This document shows, piece by piece, positions 1 to 8,211 of a DNA stretch of 8,357 bases. A program made the translations under genes and the position numbers. The notes under the pieces are model-generated. The model saw nothing but the letters and a program-made list of their open reading frames with translations. It did no database searches and had not been told where the DNA came from. Each line of letters opens with the position of its first letter. The first letter of the stretch is position 1. This DNA is from JBJXGC01 sp046154545 (GTDB lineage: Bacteria; Chloroflexota; Dehalococcoidia; Tepidiformales; Tepidiformaceae), in the NCBI GenBank assembly GCA_046154545.1, contig JBJXGC010000012.1, forward strand, positions 1 to 8,357, read 5' to 3'.

Positions 1-203
1 CCGTCCGCCAGACGAATGGCGCCACCAACCCGGTCCAGGCCGCACCCGGGAGCATCCGGGCCGACTTCGGCCTCGACAAGGGCCGCAACCTCGTCCACGC
101 CAGCGATAGCGTGGCCAGCGCCCAGCGCGAGATCGACATCTTCTTCACGCCGGGGGAGCTCATCGAGTGGGAGCGTTCGACCGACCGCTGGGTCGTCGAG
201 TAG
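1..203 (+). CDS. ndk: Nucleoside diphosphate kinase, C-terminal part (5' end outside window)
   Basis: Nucleoside diphosphate kinase moves the gamma-phosphate from an NTP (usually ATP) to NDPs through a phosphohistidine, balancing cytosolic (d)NTP pools. The frame is open from the left edge (first full codon at position 3) to TAG at 201-203, giving 67 residues, roughly the last half of the usual ~140. Visible family signatures are NGATNP, then APGSIRADFG, then RNLVHASDS, whose His (codon 96-98) is the catalytic phospho-acceptor, followed by SAQREIDIFF and a C-terminal ELIEWE segment. HASDS replaces the more usual HGSDS, a mild variation. The gene converges on the cyclase fusion gene with only 9 bp between stop codons. 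Identification is firm from motif order; the start and upstream context are not visible. Confidence 0.95.
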   Translation, partial: VRQTNGATNPVQAAPGSIRADFGLDKGRNLVHASDSVASAQREIDIFFTPGELIEWERSTDRWVVE

Positions 204-212
204 CTGACCTGG

Positions 213-1559
213 CTAGCTGCCTTCGGCGATACCATGACGGATCGCCCACGCCGTGGCTTCGGCGCGGTTGTGCGCGCCGATTTTCGCGTAGACGTTGGTC
301 ACGTGCCGTTCGACCGTCCGCGCGCTAAGGAACAGCTCCTCCCCGATCTCCCGGCTGATCCGGCCAGCCGCGAGCAGCCTGAGGACTTCCGCTTCGCGCG
401 CCGTGATCCCCCCCGGCAGAGCGCCCGTTTCGCCGCCCGCGGCCGTCGCTTCGCCCTTTAGACGAAGCACGTTGTACGCCGATACCGGGCGCGAAAAGCC
501 CTTGAGCGTCAGCTCCGGGATGCGTTCAGCGGCGACTGCGTCCTCCACTTCGCCATACCCGGGCTGGCTGATGAGCACCTGGCCCGCGCGAGCTTCGTCG
601 CAGAGCCTTGAGGCGAGGGTGACTACGGTGCCGATGGCGCTGTAATCCACGCGGCCGGCGAACCCGATTTCGCCCAGCGTCGCGTAGCCATAGGTGATGC
701 CGACGCCGAAGTCCAGGCTATGGCCCCGCTTCTGCCAAGCCTCGGTGAGTTCGGCCATCTCGTCGCGGAGGGCGAGGGCCATACGCACGGCCCGCAGCGC
801 CGGCTCGTCGCAGGGCAGGGGGTCGTTGAAGAACACCATCACCCCGTCGCCCGCGAAATAGCCGACCGTGGCCTCGGCCCGGTGGATCAGTTCACCGAGG
901 ACCGAATGGAACTGGCGCAGCACCGCCATCACTTCCTCCGGCTCGGTGGTTTCCGCGAACGGCGTGAAGCCCCTCAGGTCACAGAAGAGCACCGCCACGT
1001 TCTGGCGGTGACTCCGGAGGATGGCGGGGTCGCCTGAGGAGACCACGAGGTCGGCCAGCTGCGGCGAGAGGAACCGGCGGAGGCGCGCCAGCCGCTGGAT
1101 CTCGTCCACTTGTTCCTCGACCCGCGCGGCGAGCGTCTCGTTCAGGCCTGCCAGCTCCTTCGCCTGCCGCTGGATGGTGTCGTGGTAGGCCTTGGCGCGA
1201 AGGGCCGAACGGACGCGGGCTAGCAGTTCGGCTTTGTTGAACGGCTTCGCGATGAAGTCGTCCGCGCCCGCCTCCAGGGCCGTGAGCTTCTCCTGGTCAC
1301 CGCTGGAGGTGACCATGATGACGGGCAGAATGCCGTTAGCCGGGTCTTTGCGGATTCGGCGGCAGACCTCGTGGCCGTCCATCCCGGGCATCATCACGTC
1401 GAGGAGGACCGTGTCGGGCGGGCTGGACACTATCGCTTCGAGCGCCTCCTCGCCCGACTGCGCCGTGACGAGGTCGTAACCGAGCGGCGCGAGGATCGCT
1501 TCCAGGAGGCGGATGTTCGCCGGGGTGTCGTCCACGATGAGGATGCGTTGACCGCTCAT
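213..1559 (-). CDS. Response regulator with receiver, class III nucleotide cyclase and LuxR-type HTH domains
   Basis: This is a 448-aa three-domain signalling protein. Residues ~4-121 are a receiver with acidic pair D10/D11, phospho-acceptor D54, T84 and K105. Residues ~125-162 look like a coiled-coil linker. Residues ~185-368 are a class III adenylate/guanylate cyclase homology domain with metal-binding aspartates D194 (LFCDLRGFT) and D238 (AGDGVMVFF). Residues ~383-445 are a LuxR/GerE HTH (TAREAEVLRLLAAG, then SARTVERHVTNVYAKIG). The two metal Asp and the catalytic Arg (R318 in TLASRL) are kept. The purine-specifying Lys position is Tyr (Y234), the second specifying position is Ser (S307 in DYSAIG), and the transition-state Asn position is Thr (T314). 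Product and activity are therefore uncertain. The ATG overlaps the upstream regulator's TGA as ATGA, with a GGAGGAG site ~11 nt upstream. It is the last gene of the operon and probably a terminal output of the kinase. Domain calls are firm; the mechanism is inferred. Confidence 0.93.
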   Translation of the reverse strand: MSGQRILIVDDTPANIRLLEAILAPLGYDLVTAQSGEEALEAIVSSPPDTVLLDVMMPGMDGHEVCRRIRKDPANGILPVIMVTSSGDQEKLTALEAGADDFIAKPFNKAELLARVRSALRAKAYHDTIQRQAKELAGLNETLAARVEEQVDEIQRLARLRRFLSPQLADLVVSSGDPAILRSHRQNVAVLFCDLRGFTPFAETTEPEEVMAVLRQFHSVLGELIHRAEATVGYFAGDGVMVFFNDPLPCDEPALRAVRMALALRDEMAELTEAWQKRGHSLDFGVGITYGYATLGEIGFAGRVDYSAIGTVVTLASRLCDEARAGQVLISQPGYGEVEDAVAAERIPELTLKGFSRPVSAYNVLRLKGEATAAGGETGALPGGITAREAEVLRLLAAGRISREIGEELFLSARTVERHVTNVYAKIGAHNRAEATAWAIRHGIAEGS

Positions 1560-1947
1560 GCCGTCTTCGACTCCTCCCGCGCCCCGCTCTCGCAGTAGCG
1601 GCGGACCTGATCCGGAAACGCGCGGATGTCGATTGGCTTCGAGATGTAGCCGTCGAACCCGGCCGCCAGGAGCCGCACCCTGTCCTCACGCATGGCCGAC
1701 GCGGTCAGCGCGACGACGCGGAGCGCAGCCGTCGCCGGGTTGGCGCGAAGGCTCCGGAGGGCGGATTCGCCATCCATGTCTGGCAGCAGGATGTCCATCA
1801 GCACGACATCAGGGCAATGGGCCGCGGCCAGTACGAGCCCGTCCTCGGCAGTCGTGGCTTCGAGGATCGTGAAGCCGTGGTACTGGAGCAGATCGCGGGC
1901 GAGCTTCATGTTCTTGGCGTTGTCTTCGACGATCAGTACGAGGTCGC

Positions 1948-1951
<4 letters not shown>
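1556..1951 (-). CDS. Single-domain response regulator, DivK/CheY-like
   Basis: A stand-alone receiver of 131 aa with no output domain. The phosphorylation site is complete: acidic residues E9/D10 (IVEDN), phospho-acceptor D53 (LMDILLPDMDG), switch T83 (ALTASAM) and K105 (SKPI). The IVEDNxKNMKLxxDLL opening and the LTASAMxxD and GYISKPI segments resemble DivK-type regulators, which act by protein-protein contact or as relay partners. The frame is open further upstream, but the start chosen is the ATG at 1951-1949. It has an AAGGAG site 7 nt ahead and overlaps the kinase stop as ATGA, and the protein begins directly with the first receiver strand. Its own TGA overlaps the next gene's ATG in the same way, which implies translational coupling and matched stoichiometry. 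It is likely a phosphorylation target of the adjacent kinase. It could be an allosteric partner, a phosphate sink or a relay; the sequence does not decide. Confidence 0.93.
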
Positions 1952-3579
<1,628 letters not shown>

Positions 3580-3608
3580 GGGCCACCTCCTCTTCCCCCC
3601 GGGTCGGA

Positions 3609-4778
3609 TTATGACGGTACCGCCGGGCCCATGGGGCCGGCCTGGATATCGCAGTTGAGGGCGAACCCGCCGCGTGGCGCCAGCCCCGGCGCGAACGCCA
3701 GTCGCTTCTTCAGCTCGTTGAAGAAGCGAAAGTCGGAGTTTTTGGCGATGAGGTCGTCGGGCGTGAGGTTGATGTCCCCGAGCTCCCGCAACTGCAGCGC
3801 GTAAAAGCGCATCGCGTCCTCCGGGCTGTGCGAACGCCAGGCATCGTAGGGGATAGTCGCGAGCATCTCCCGCGCGTAGCGGTCGACCGCGACCCAGCCT
3901 GCGGCGGCCATTTCTGATGCGACGACATCGGGCTCGCGGTAACACCTGTCGACTCCACGCAGGAGGGCTCGCAATGCCCGCCTGGTGGCGATAGGGTTCT
4001 CCGCGAGGAACTGTTTGCTCGTCACGAATTGACAGCAGAAGTACTGTGACCATGGCCGATCGGTGAGGCTATCGAGCAGGATGTGAGTGCCCGCCCCATC
4101 CCGGAAGGACTGGGTCAAGGGAGGGTTCACAAACGCCGTTGCGACCTTGCCGCTTCTGAGGTCGCGCAGAGCCTGGTCGAAGCTCAAATGGGACACGACC
4201 TCGACATCCACTCCGGGCTTCAGCCCGATGTGGTGGAAGATACTTCGGACGAAGGCGAAATCCGCGCCCGTTGGCTCACGGACGATCATTGTCGATGTGT
4301 GCCCGCGGAGGTCACTGATCGCCTGAATGGCGGGATCCAGGGCGATCAACTCAAAGCAGCTCGCGTGGGCGCCGCCAATCGCCACGAGCGGCATGCCGCC
4401 TGCCATGTCGAACGCGAGTTGCGGCGTGAAGTTCATGACGATGTCGAGTCCGCCCGAGACGAGCGTCGCATCGAGCAACTGGGGCTCGCAGGGCAGGAAC
4501 GTCACGGATGTGAATCCTTCGTCGCGGAAATAGTCTTTGGCGGCCAGGAATGGAGCGCCGCAGGTGGCACTGCATTTCGGCAGACGTAGTTCCGTGACCT
4601 CCGGCGGCCCAAGCTCGCCCGCCGCAGCCGGTGAGGCGACATCACCCGGGTCGTCGTCACCGCCGCAGCCGAAGAGCAGCGCCGAGCCTGCGCCCGTACG
4701 AGTGACGCCCGCCCCGCGCAGGAGCTGCCTGCGCGTAACCGGGACCCGCTTCCTGTTCCAGTAGGAGTTCGTGCTCAT
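3609..4778 (-). CDS. NMT1/NitT-TauT-like substrate-binding lipoprotein (paralogue 2 of the pair)
   Basis: A 389-aa exported solute-binding protein. The N-terminus has a twin-arginine motif (TRRQLL, 15-20) in a positively charged leader, a short hydrophobic stretch and a lipobox ending at C38 (LFGC), so a Tat-exported, membrane-anchored lipoprotein is likely. The mature part has the type II periplasmic-binding fold features of NMT1/THI5/SsuA-like proteins: VTELRLPK first strand, GGLDIVMNF, AIGGAHASCFEL, DLRGH, FAFVRSIFHHIGL, RPWSQYFCC, NPIATRRALRALL and RFFNELKK. The chosen ATG (4778-4776) has GGAGG 7 nt ahead and overlaps the previous gene's TGA as ATGA; an in-frame ATG at 4823 lies inside the upstream gene and lacks such support. 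It is clearly homologous to the preceding gene, including a C-terminal segment (AFAPGLAPRGGFALNCDI) and a near-identical PAVPS end. No permease or ATPase gene is adjacent. The ligand is unknown. Confidence 0.9.
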   Translation of the reverse strand: MSTNSYWNRKRVPVTRRQLLRGAGVTRTGAGSALLFGCGGDDDPGDVASPAAAGELGPPEVTELRLPKCSATCGAPFLAAKDYFRDEGFTSVTFLPCEPQLLDATLVSGGLDIVMNFTPQLAFDMAGGMPLVAIGGAHASCFELIALDPAIQAISDLRGHTSTMIVREPTGADFAFVRSIFHHIGLKPGVDVEVVSHLSFDQALRDLRSGKVATAFVNPPLTQSFRDGAGTHILLDSLTDRPWSQYFCCQFVTSKQFLAENPIATRRALRALLRGVDRCYREPDVVASEMAAAGWVAVDRYAREMLATIPYDAWRSHSPEDAMRFYALQLRELGDINLTPDDLIAKNSDFRFFNELKKRLAFAPGLAPRGGFALNCDIQAGPMGPAVPS

Positions 4779-5962
4779 GATGGGACCTCCGGGCCGTGGA
4801 CATCTGTCCGCGGGATGTCGCAATTCATGGCGAACCCGCCCCGCGGCGCCAGCCCCGGCGCGAACGCGAGTTCCTTCTTCAGCTCGTTGAAAAAGCGCAA
4901 ATCCATTCCCTTCTTGATGATCTCGTCCGGCATCGACTTAATGTGGCCGGTCCCATGAAGCCTGAGGGAGTAGAAGCGCAGGGCCTCCTCGGGGCTGTAG
5001 TCCCGCCACACGCCGTAGGGGACGGAATTCATGGCGTCGAGCGCGTAGTCGTAGTTGGAGCTGAACGAGTTCTCGATGAGGAAGCGGGCGGCGCGCTCCG
5101 GATCGCGGGCGCAGACGTCCGCGGCCCTGAGGATTGCGCGCAGGGCGCGCTTCGTAGCGACGGGATTCTTCTCCACGAACTCGGGGTTCGCGATGAGCAG
5201 GCAGCACTCGTAGTCGGACCAGGGCTTGTCAACCATGCTGTTCAGAATGACATTGCCAGTCTTCAGCGTGCGGAGCTGCTGGCTGAGGGGCGGGACGGTG
5301 AGGACCACGTCGCAGAGTCCATCTGGCAGCATCCTCGCGATCCGTTCCGGTGGCACGAGGATGAGGGTGACGTCCCGCTCGGGGTCGATGCCCACGAACT
5401 GGAGGATGGACGCAAAGAACGCAAAGTCCGTCGCGCTTGCCCGTGCCTGGGTTGCGGCGATGCGTTTGCCCCGGAGCCCGGCGCCAAGCTGAATGCCGTC
5501 CGCGGCGGTCAGCTCGAAACAGCCGCTGTGGACGCCTCCGATGGCGACGAGCGCCTTCCCCTCGTCAAGAGAAACGGCCACCGGGGCCGCAAAGTTCAGC
5601 GTCATGTCGACGCGCCCGGCAGCGATACGTTCGTTGCTCTCCCCGAGCGTCGCCTGGGCGACGTATTCCACGTCGGTGAACCCTTCCTCGCGCAGGAACT
5701 CGCGGGCGAGGTACTGGGGCGCCGTGCAGATGCTGTAGTGCTTGACGAGGCGAATGCGGGTGACCTCGGGCGGCGGCTCTTCGCCACCAGACCGGCCGGC
5801 CTGGTACGGTTCGTCTTTTCCGCCACAGCCTACAAGGAAGGCGGAGCCTGCGCCTGTGAGCCCGAGGCCGGTCGCTCGCAGCAGGGCGCGGCGCGTCATG
5901 TTCGCCGAGGGCGCCCAGAGGCGTGCGGGGCGATGGGATTGGGTGCGATCGTCGGTTTCCAT
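4775..5962 (-). CDS. NMT1/NitT-TauT-like substrate-binding lipoprotein (paralogue 1 of the pair)
   Basis: A 395-aa exported solute-binding protein. The leader contains a twin-arginine motif (TRRALL, 23-28), a hydrophobic stretch and a lipobox LVGC with C46 as the lipid-modified residue, followed by a flexible acidic/Pro linker to ~66. The mature domain (~67-365) carries NMT1/NitT-TauT family segments: VTRIRLVKHYSICTAPQYLA, GRVDMTLNF, AIGGVHSGCFEL, LRGKRIAA, ATDFAFFASILQFVGIDP, KPWSDYECC, NPVATKRALRAILRAADVC, VPYGVWRDY and LRFFNELKK. The C-terminal extension AFAPGLAPRGGFAMNCDI and the final PEVPS are shared with the next gene. The ATG at 5962-5960 has an AGGAGG about 9 nt ahead and lies 21 bp after the family-5 binding-protein gene. 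M22 directly before the RR motif is a weaker alternative start. Cysteines 79, 148, 253, 254, 284 and 381 all have counterparts in the paralogue. It binds an unknown small solute and is either part of an unlinked ABC importer or a ligand presenter for the kinase. Confidence 0.9.
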   Translation of the reverse strand: METDDRTQSHRPARLWAPSANMTRRALLRATGLGLTGAGSAFLVGCGGKDEPYQAGRSGGEEPPPEVTRIRLVKHYSICTAPQYLAREFLREEGFTDVEYVAQATLGESNERIAAGRVDMTLNFAAPVAVSLDEGKALVAIGGVHSGCFELTAADGIQLGAGLRGKRIAATQARASATDFAFFASILQFVGIDPERDVTLILVPPERIARMLPDGLCDVVLTVPPLSQQLRTLKTGNVILNSMVDKPWSDYECCLLIANPEFVEKNPVATKRALRAILRAADVCARDPERAARFLIENSFSSNYDYALDAMNSVPYGVWRDYSPEEALRFYSLRLHGTGHIKSMPDEIIKKGMDLRFFNELKKELAFAPGLAPRGGFAMNCDIPRTDVHGPEVPS

Positions 5963-5983
5963 GGGCTGTTGCCTCCTCTCGCG

Positions 5984-7774
5984 CTACGCCGGCCGGCCGG
6001 CCCACGTTGGGTCGTCCTGGTCCAGCCAGTATTGGCTGGCGACCTGATGAGAGTCGGGGAACGGCGGCGTTTCCCCAACGTGGATGTAGTTCCAGTACAG
6101 CCGGTTACTGACCTGGAGCAGCAGGAAAGCGATACCGGCGCCGTAGTGCCGCGACAGTTCGCGGTCTACCTCCTGGCACAGCTCCATGCGCCGCGCGAGG
6201 TCGAATTCTTCGAGCAGTCTGTTCGTGAGGTCATCCACCGAGGGAAGCTTCACGCCGCCAAGGGTGGGAAAGAGCGGGCTCGCAGAGTTGTACGAGTTCC
6301 AGAGCTGGAGCGACGGGTCGACCTTTTCCGTGCCGTTACCCCAGCCGAACCAGATGTTGTTCTTGCCGTTCCCATATGCGTTTTTCGTGAGCTTGTCGCT
6401 GATCACCGTGTAGGGCTCGATGCGCACGTCCCAGCTGCCGTCCAGGTTCGCACGCAGCATGTCCAGGATGGTCGCGCTCACGCCCGGGAAGGTGGCCTCG
6501 AAGACGTCCGGGATGTCAACGGTGACCGGTCCTAGCGCGGGGCCACCCGCGACGTTCCACATTTGCCTGGCCTCGCTCAGATCCTTCGCGTGATCCTCCA
6601 GGTAGCCCGGCATTGTGATCAGCTCTTTCTCAGGGATGGCGAACGCCTGATTGACGGGCGTGACGTTGCCCGTGAGGACGGCCTGGCCCTGGTAGAGCTC
6701 CGCCATGAGGCGGCGCCGATCCATTGTCCGGAAGATGGCCCCATAGAGCATCTCGTTGTTCCATGGCGGGGCACCGCCGTAGACGGTGCCGAGGATGGGG
6801 TTCTGTGAGAGGACCGTCACGTCGTAGATCTGCCCGCGATATTTCGCCTTCAGGTCGTCGGCGACAGTCTTCTTGACCGGGGTGAACATGTCGACGCGCC
6901 TGTCCTCGAAGGCGGCCTGCCAGGCGGAGAGGTCGGTGGCGAGCGGGATGCAGGTGATGTGCTGGATCCATGGGTCCACGTGGGAGCGGTCGAAGCGCTC
7001 GAGCTCGTAGTCTCCCTCCACCTTCCAGCTCTCGAGGACATAGGGGCCTGTGCCGATGACGTGGGCGGCGTTGGGCGTGGCGTACTCCGCTTCGAACGCC
7101 TCCACGGCTTCAGGCGCCTGGATTCGTGCGAACGTGCCGGATAGCGTCTCCAAAAAGAACGGGTTCGGTCTCGTGAACTTCACTCGGACGACGCGAGCGT
7201 CTACCGCTTCGACGGACTCGACCGCGGCATATTCGCCCACCCGGTAGAACTTCGGGTCTTTCGTGCCATCCAGCAGGACACCGGCGCGGTTGCGCTGGAT
7301 CGACTGGACGATATCGTCCACGGTCGCCTGGCGCCCGTTTACCGGCGGCTTGCGGTGCCAGAAGAGGTTGTCGCGCAGGGTCAGATTCAGGGTGGTCGCG
7401 TCCGGCTGCTCCCAGCTGGAGGTAAATGCGCCCTCAAGCTCGGCGCGAGCGAAATTGCGGTACTGGACGGGGCCAAGGTTCGTATAACCGGCTACCCGGG
7501 CTACGGGACCGAAGCGGCTGCGGGCCAGGTCAAACGTGTCCCAGGCGTTCGTGGACAGCGGGCAGCGTCCCACACCGCCGCGTTTCGCGCTGGTCGCGGC
7601 GCCGGTTGTGGCCGGCCGCGTGGCCGGCGCCTTGTTGCCGCCTCCGCCGCCGCAGCCGACGAGGGCCGCGGCGCCTAATCCGGTGGTGGCGAGGCCGGCG
7701 CCGCGGAGGAGCTGGCGGCGGTTCAGGGGCAGGCCGCTTGCGGCCGATCGCCGTGGGTCGTTGTGTCGTTCCAT
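5984..7774 (-). CDS. Family-5 (oligopeptide/dipeptide-type) substrate-binding lipoprotein
   Basis: A 596-aa solute-binding protein of the SBP_bac_5 (DppA/OppA) family, which binds peptides, opines, nickel complexes or oligosaccharides for ABC import or for sensing. The leader carries a Tat motif (NRRQLL, 18-23), a hydrophobic core and lipobox LVGC (C41), followed by a Gly-rich run, so it should be a Tat-exported lipoprotein. Family segments are LTLRDNLFWHRKPPVNGR and ATVDDIVQSIQRN early, VIGTGPYVLESWK in the middle, and the FRTMDRRRLMAELYQGQA and TPVNQAFAIPEKE region after it. The length suits the family. The ATG at 7774-7772 is preferred because GGAGGG lies 7 nt ahead; a second in-frame ATG at 7813 would add 13 residues not needed for the leader. 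It is the first gene of the minus-strand operon; the next gene begins 21 bp after its TAG. The leader resembles those of the next two genes, but the mature domain belongs to a different family. Peptide specificity is inferred from family only. Confidence 0.92.
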   Translation of the reverse strand: MERHNDPRRSAASGLPLNRRQLLRGAGLATTGLGAAALVGCGGGGGNKAPATRPATTGAATSAKRGGVGRCPLSTNAWDTFDLARSRFGPVARVAGYTNLGPVQYRNFARAELEGAFTSSWEQPDATTLNLTLRDNLFWHRKPPVNGRQATVDDIVQSIQRNRAGVLLDGTKDPKFYRVGEYAAVESVEAVDARVVRVKFTRPNPFFLETLSGTFARIQAPEAVEAFEAEYATPNAAHVIGTGPYVLESWKVEGDYELERFDRSHVDPWIQHITCIPLATDLSAWQAAFEDRRVDMFTPVKKTVADDLKAKYRGQIYDVTVLSQNPILGTVYGGAPPWNNEMLYGAIFRTMDRRRLMAELYQGQAVLTGNVTPVNQAFAIPEKELITMPGYLEDHAKDLSEARQMWNVAGGPALGPVTVDIPDVFEATFPGVSATILDMLRANLDGSWDVRIEPYTVISDKLTKNAYGNGKNNIWFGWGNGTEKVDPSLQLWNSYNSASPLFPTLGGVKLPSVDDLTNRLLEEFDLARRMELCQEVDRELSRHYGAGIAFLLLQVSNRLYWNYIHVGETPPFPDSHQVASQYWLDQDDPTWAGRPA

Positions 7775-7784
7775 TTTCGCACCC

Positions 7785-7807
7785 TCCAACCGGTTGGATG
7801 AACCGGT
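7785..7807. promoter_or_regulatory. 14-bp palindrome plus repeated AACCGGT before the operon's first gene
   Basis: TCCAACCGGTTGGA (7785-7798) is a perfect palindrome, and its core AACCGGT recurs at 7801-7807, 13 bp away. On the minus strand the palindrome overlaps the GGAGGG ribosome site (7787-7782) of the family-5 binding-protein gene. It could be an operator or a short hairpin (5-bp stem, CCGG loop) masking the ribosome site. The role is inferred only from position and symmetry. Confidence 0.4.
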
Positions 7808-7911
7808 GTGCATACGCTACTCCCACGGATCAAGGGGTCGCTTCCGTGAAACTACGCACTCGCAAGAATGGCGGGATTGGGGAAGGGGGGCCGCGCCCCG
7901 TCCGGCATCGG

Positions 7912-8017
7912 CTGTAGCCGCGGCCGTCGCGGCCGCTGGAGTCCGCGCTGGGGACGGGCGTCACGGTCACTCCCACCATCCCGCGAACCCCAGCGACGCA
8001 GAGCGTCGCGGCTACAG
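7912..8017. repeat. Intergenic hairpin repeat, copy A, with 11-bp terminal inverted repeats
   Basis: The element begins CTGTAGCCGCG (7912-7922) and ends with the exact reverse complement CGCGGCTACAG (8007-8017). Inside are a hairpin GCGGCCG-TCG-CGGCCGC (7920-7936), a spacer containing GGCGTCACGGTCA (7957-7969) and a second hairpin GCGACGC-AGA-GCGTCGC (7993-8009). Short inverted ends and no coding capacity resemble a MITE- or REP-like intergenic element. A diverged second copy follows at about 117 bp spacing. Confidence 0.6.
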
Positions 8018-8029
8018 GGGATGACGACC

Positions 8030-8134
8030 TCCGACCCTCGGCCGTCACGGCCGCCGGAGCCGCGTCTCAGCAGGCGTCACGGTCAAACCGCACTATCCCG
8101 CCGAACCCAGCGACCCCGAGGGTCGCGGCTACAG
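8030..8134. repeat. Intergenic hairpin repeat, copy B
   Basis: This copy repeats the layout of copy A: hairpin CGGCCG-TCA-CGGCCG (8039-8053), GGCGTCACGGTCA (8073-8085), then GCGACCC-CGA-GGGTCGC (8110-8126) and GCGGCTACAG to 8134. It lacks the CTGTAG left end seen in copy A. Compared with copy A, the second hairpin differs by a paired change: one G-C pair is replaced by C-G, keeping the stem. TCCCGCC (8096-8102) and GGCGGGA (8151-8157) form a further inverted pair around this hairpin. Confidence 0.55.
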
Positions 8135-8177
8135 TGGGGACAACACGCATGGCGGGAACTGCGTAGACGGCCGGCCG

Positions 8178-8186
8178 TGGCATAAT
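8178..8186 (+). promoter_or_regulatory. Candidate extended -10 promoter of the SDR gene
   Basis: TGG followed by CATAAT matches the extended -10 pattern (TGn plus a hexamer differing from TATAAT at one base). It lies about 41 nt before the ATG. No convincing -35 hexamer is seen at 16-18 bp spacing, which is tolerated by extended -10 promoters. A start site would fall near 8192-8194, at the left edge of the palindrome at 8194-8211. Confidence 0.45.
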
Positions 8187-8193
8187 CCGTGCG

Positions 8194-8211
8194 GCCCTTC
8201 CGCGGAAGGGC
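8194..8211. promoter_or_regulatory. 18-bp perfect palindrome before the SDR start (operator or 5' UTR hairpin)
   Basis: GCCCTTCCGCGGAAGGGC is perfectly self-complementary. It lies between the candidate -10 and the AGGAGG ribosome site (8215-8220). As DNA it would suit a dimeric repressor overlapping the transcription start. As RNA it could fold into a 7-bp stem with a CGCG loop ending 3 nt before the ribosome site. Which of these applies cannot be told from sequence alone. Confidence 0.5.

Noticed and set aside
4796..6535. A 579-codon open frame on the + strand opposite the binding-protein genes
   Set aside because: It is fully antisense to genes with clear leaders, lipoboxes and family motifs. 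Its translation has no recognizable domain, and long antisense frames are expected in high-GC coding DNA.
5984..7813. Family-5 binding protein starting at 7813
   Set aside because: It is in frame, but the inner ATG at 7774 has GGAGGG at ideal spacing and gives a normal Tat leader. The upstream ATG has no comparable site.
7887..7899. GC hairpin GGGGC-CGC-GCCCC as a terminator
   Set aside because: It has no T-tract on either strand and is not at a gene end; it lies upstream of two divergent genes.
7912..8134. CRISPR array
   Set aside because: There are only two units, about 117 bp apart, similar along most of their length and with internal hairpins. There are no short identical repeats with unique spacers and no cas genes.
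7830..8200. Small protein-coding genes in the intergenic region
   Set aside because: The frames are mostly Arg/Pro/Gly-rich, change between strands freely and lack good ribosome sites. The repeat structure explains the sequence better.
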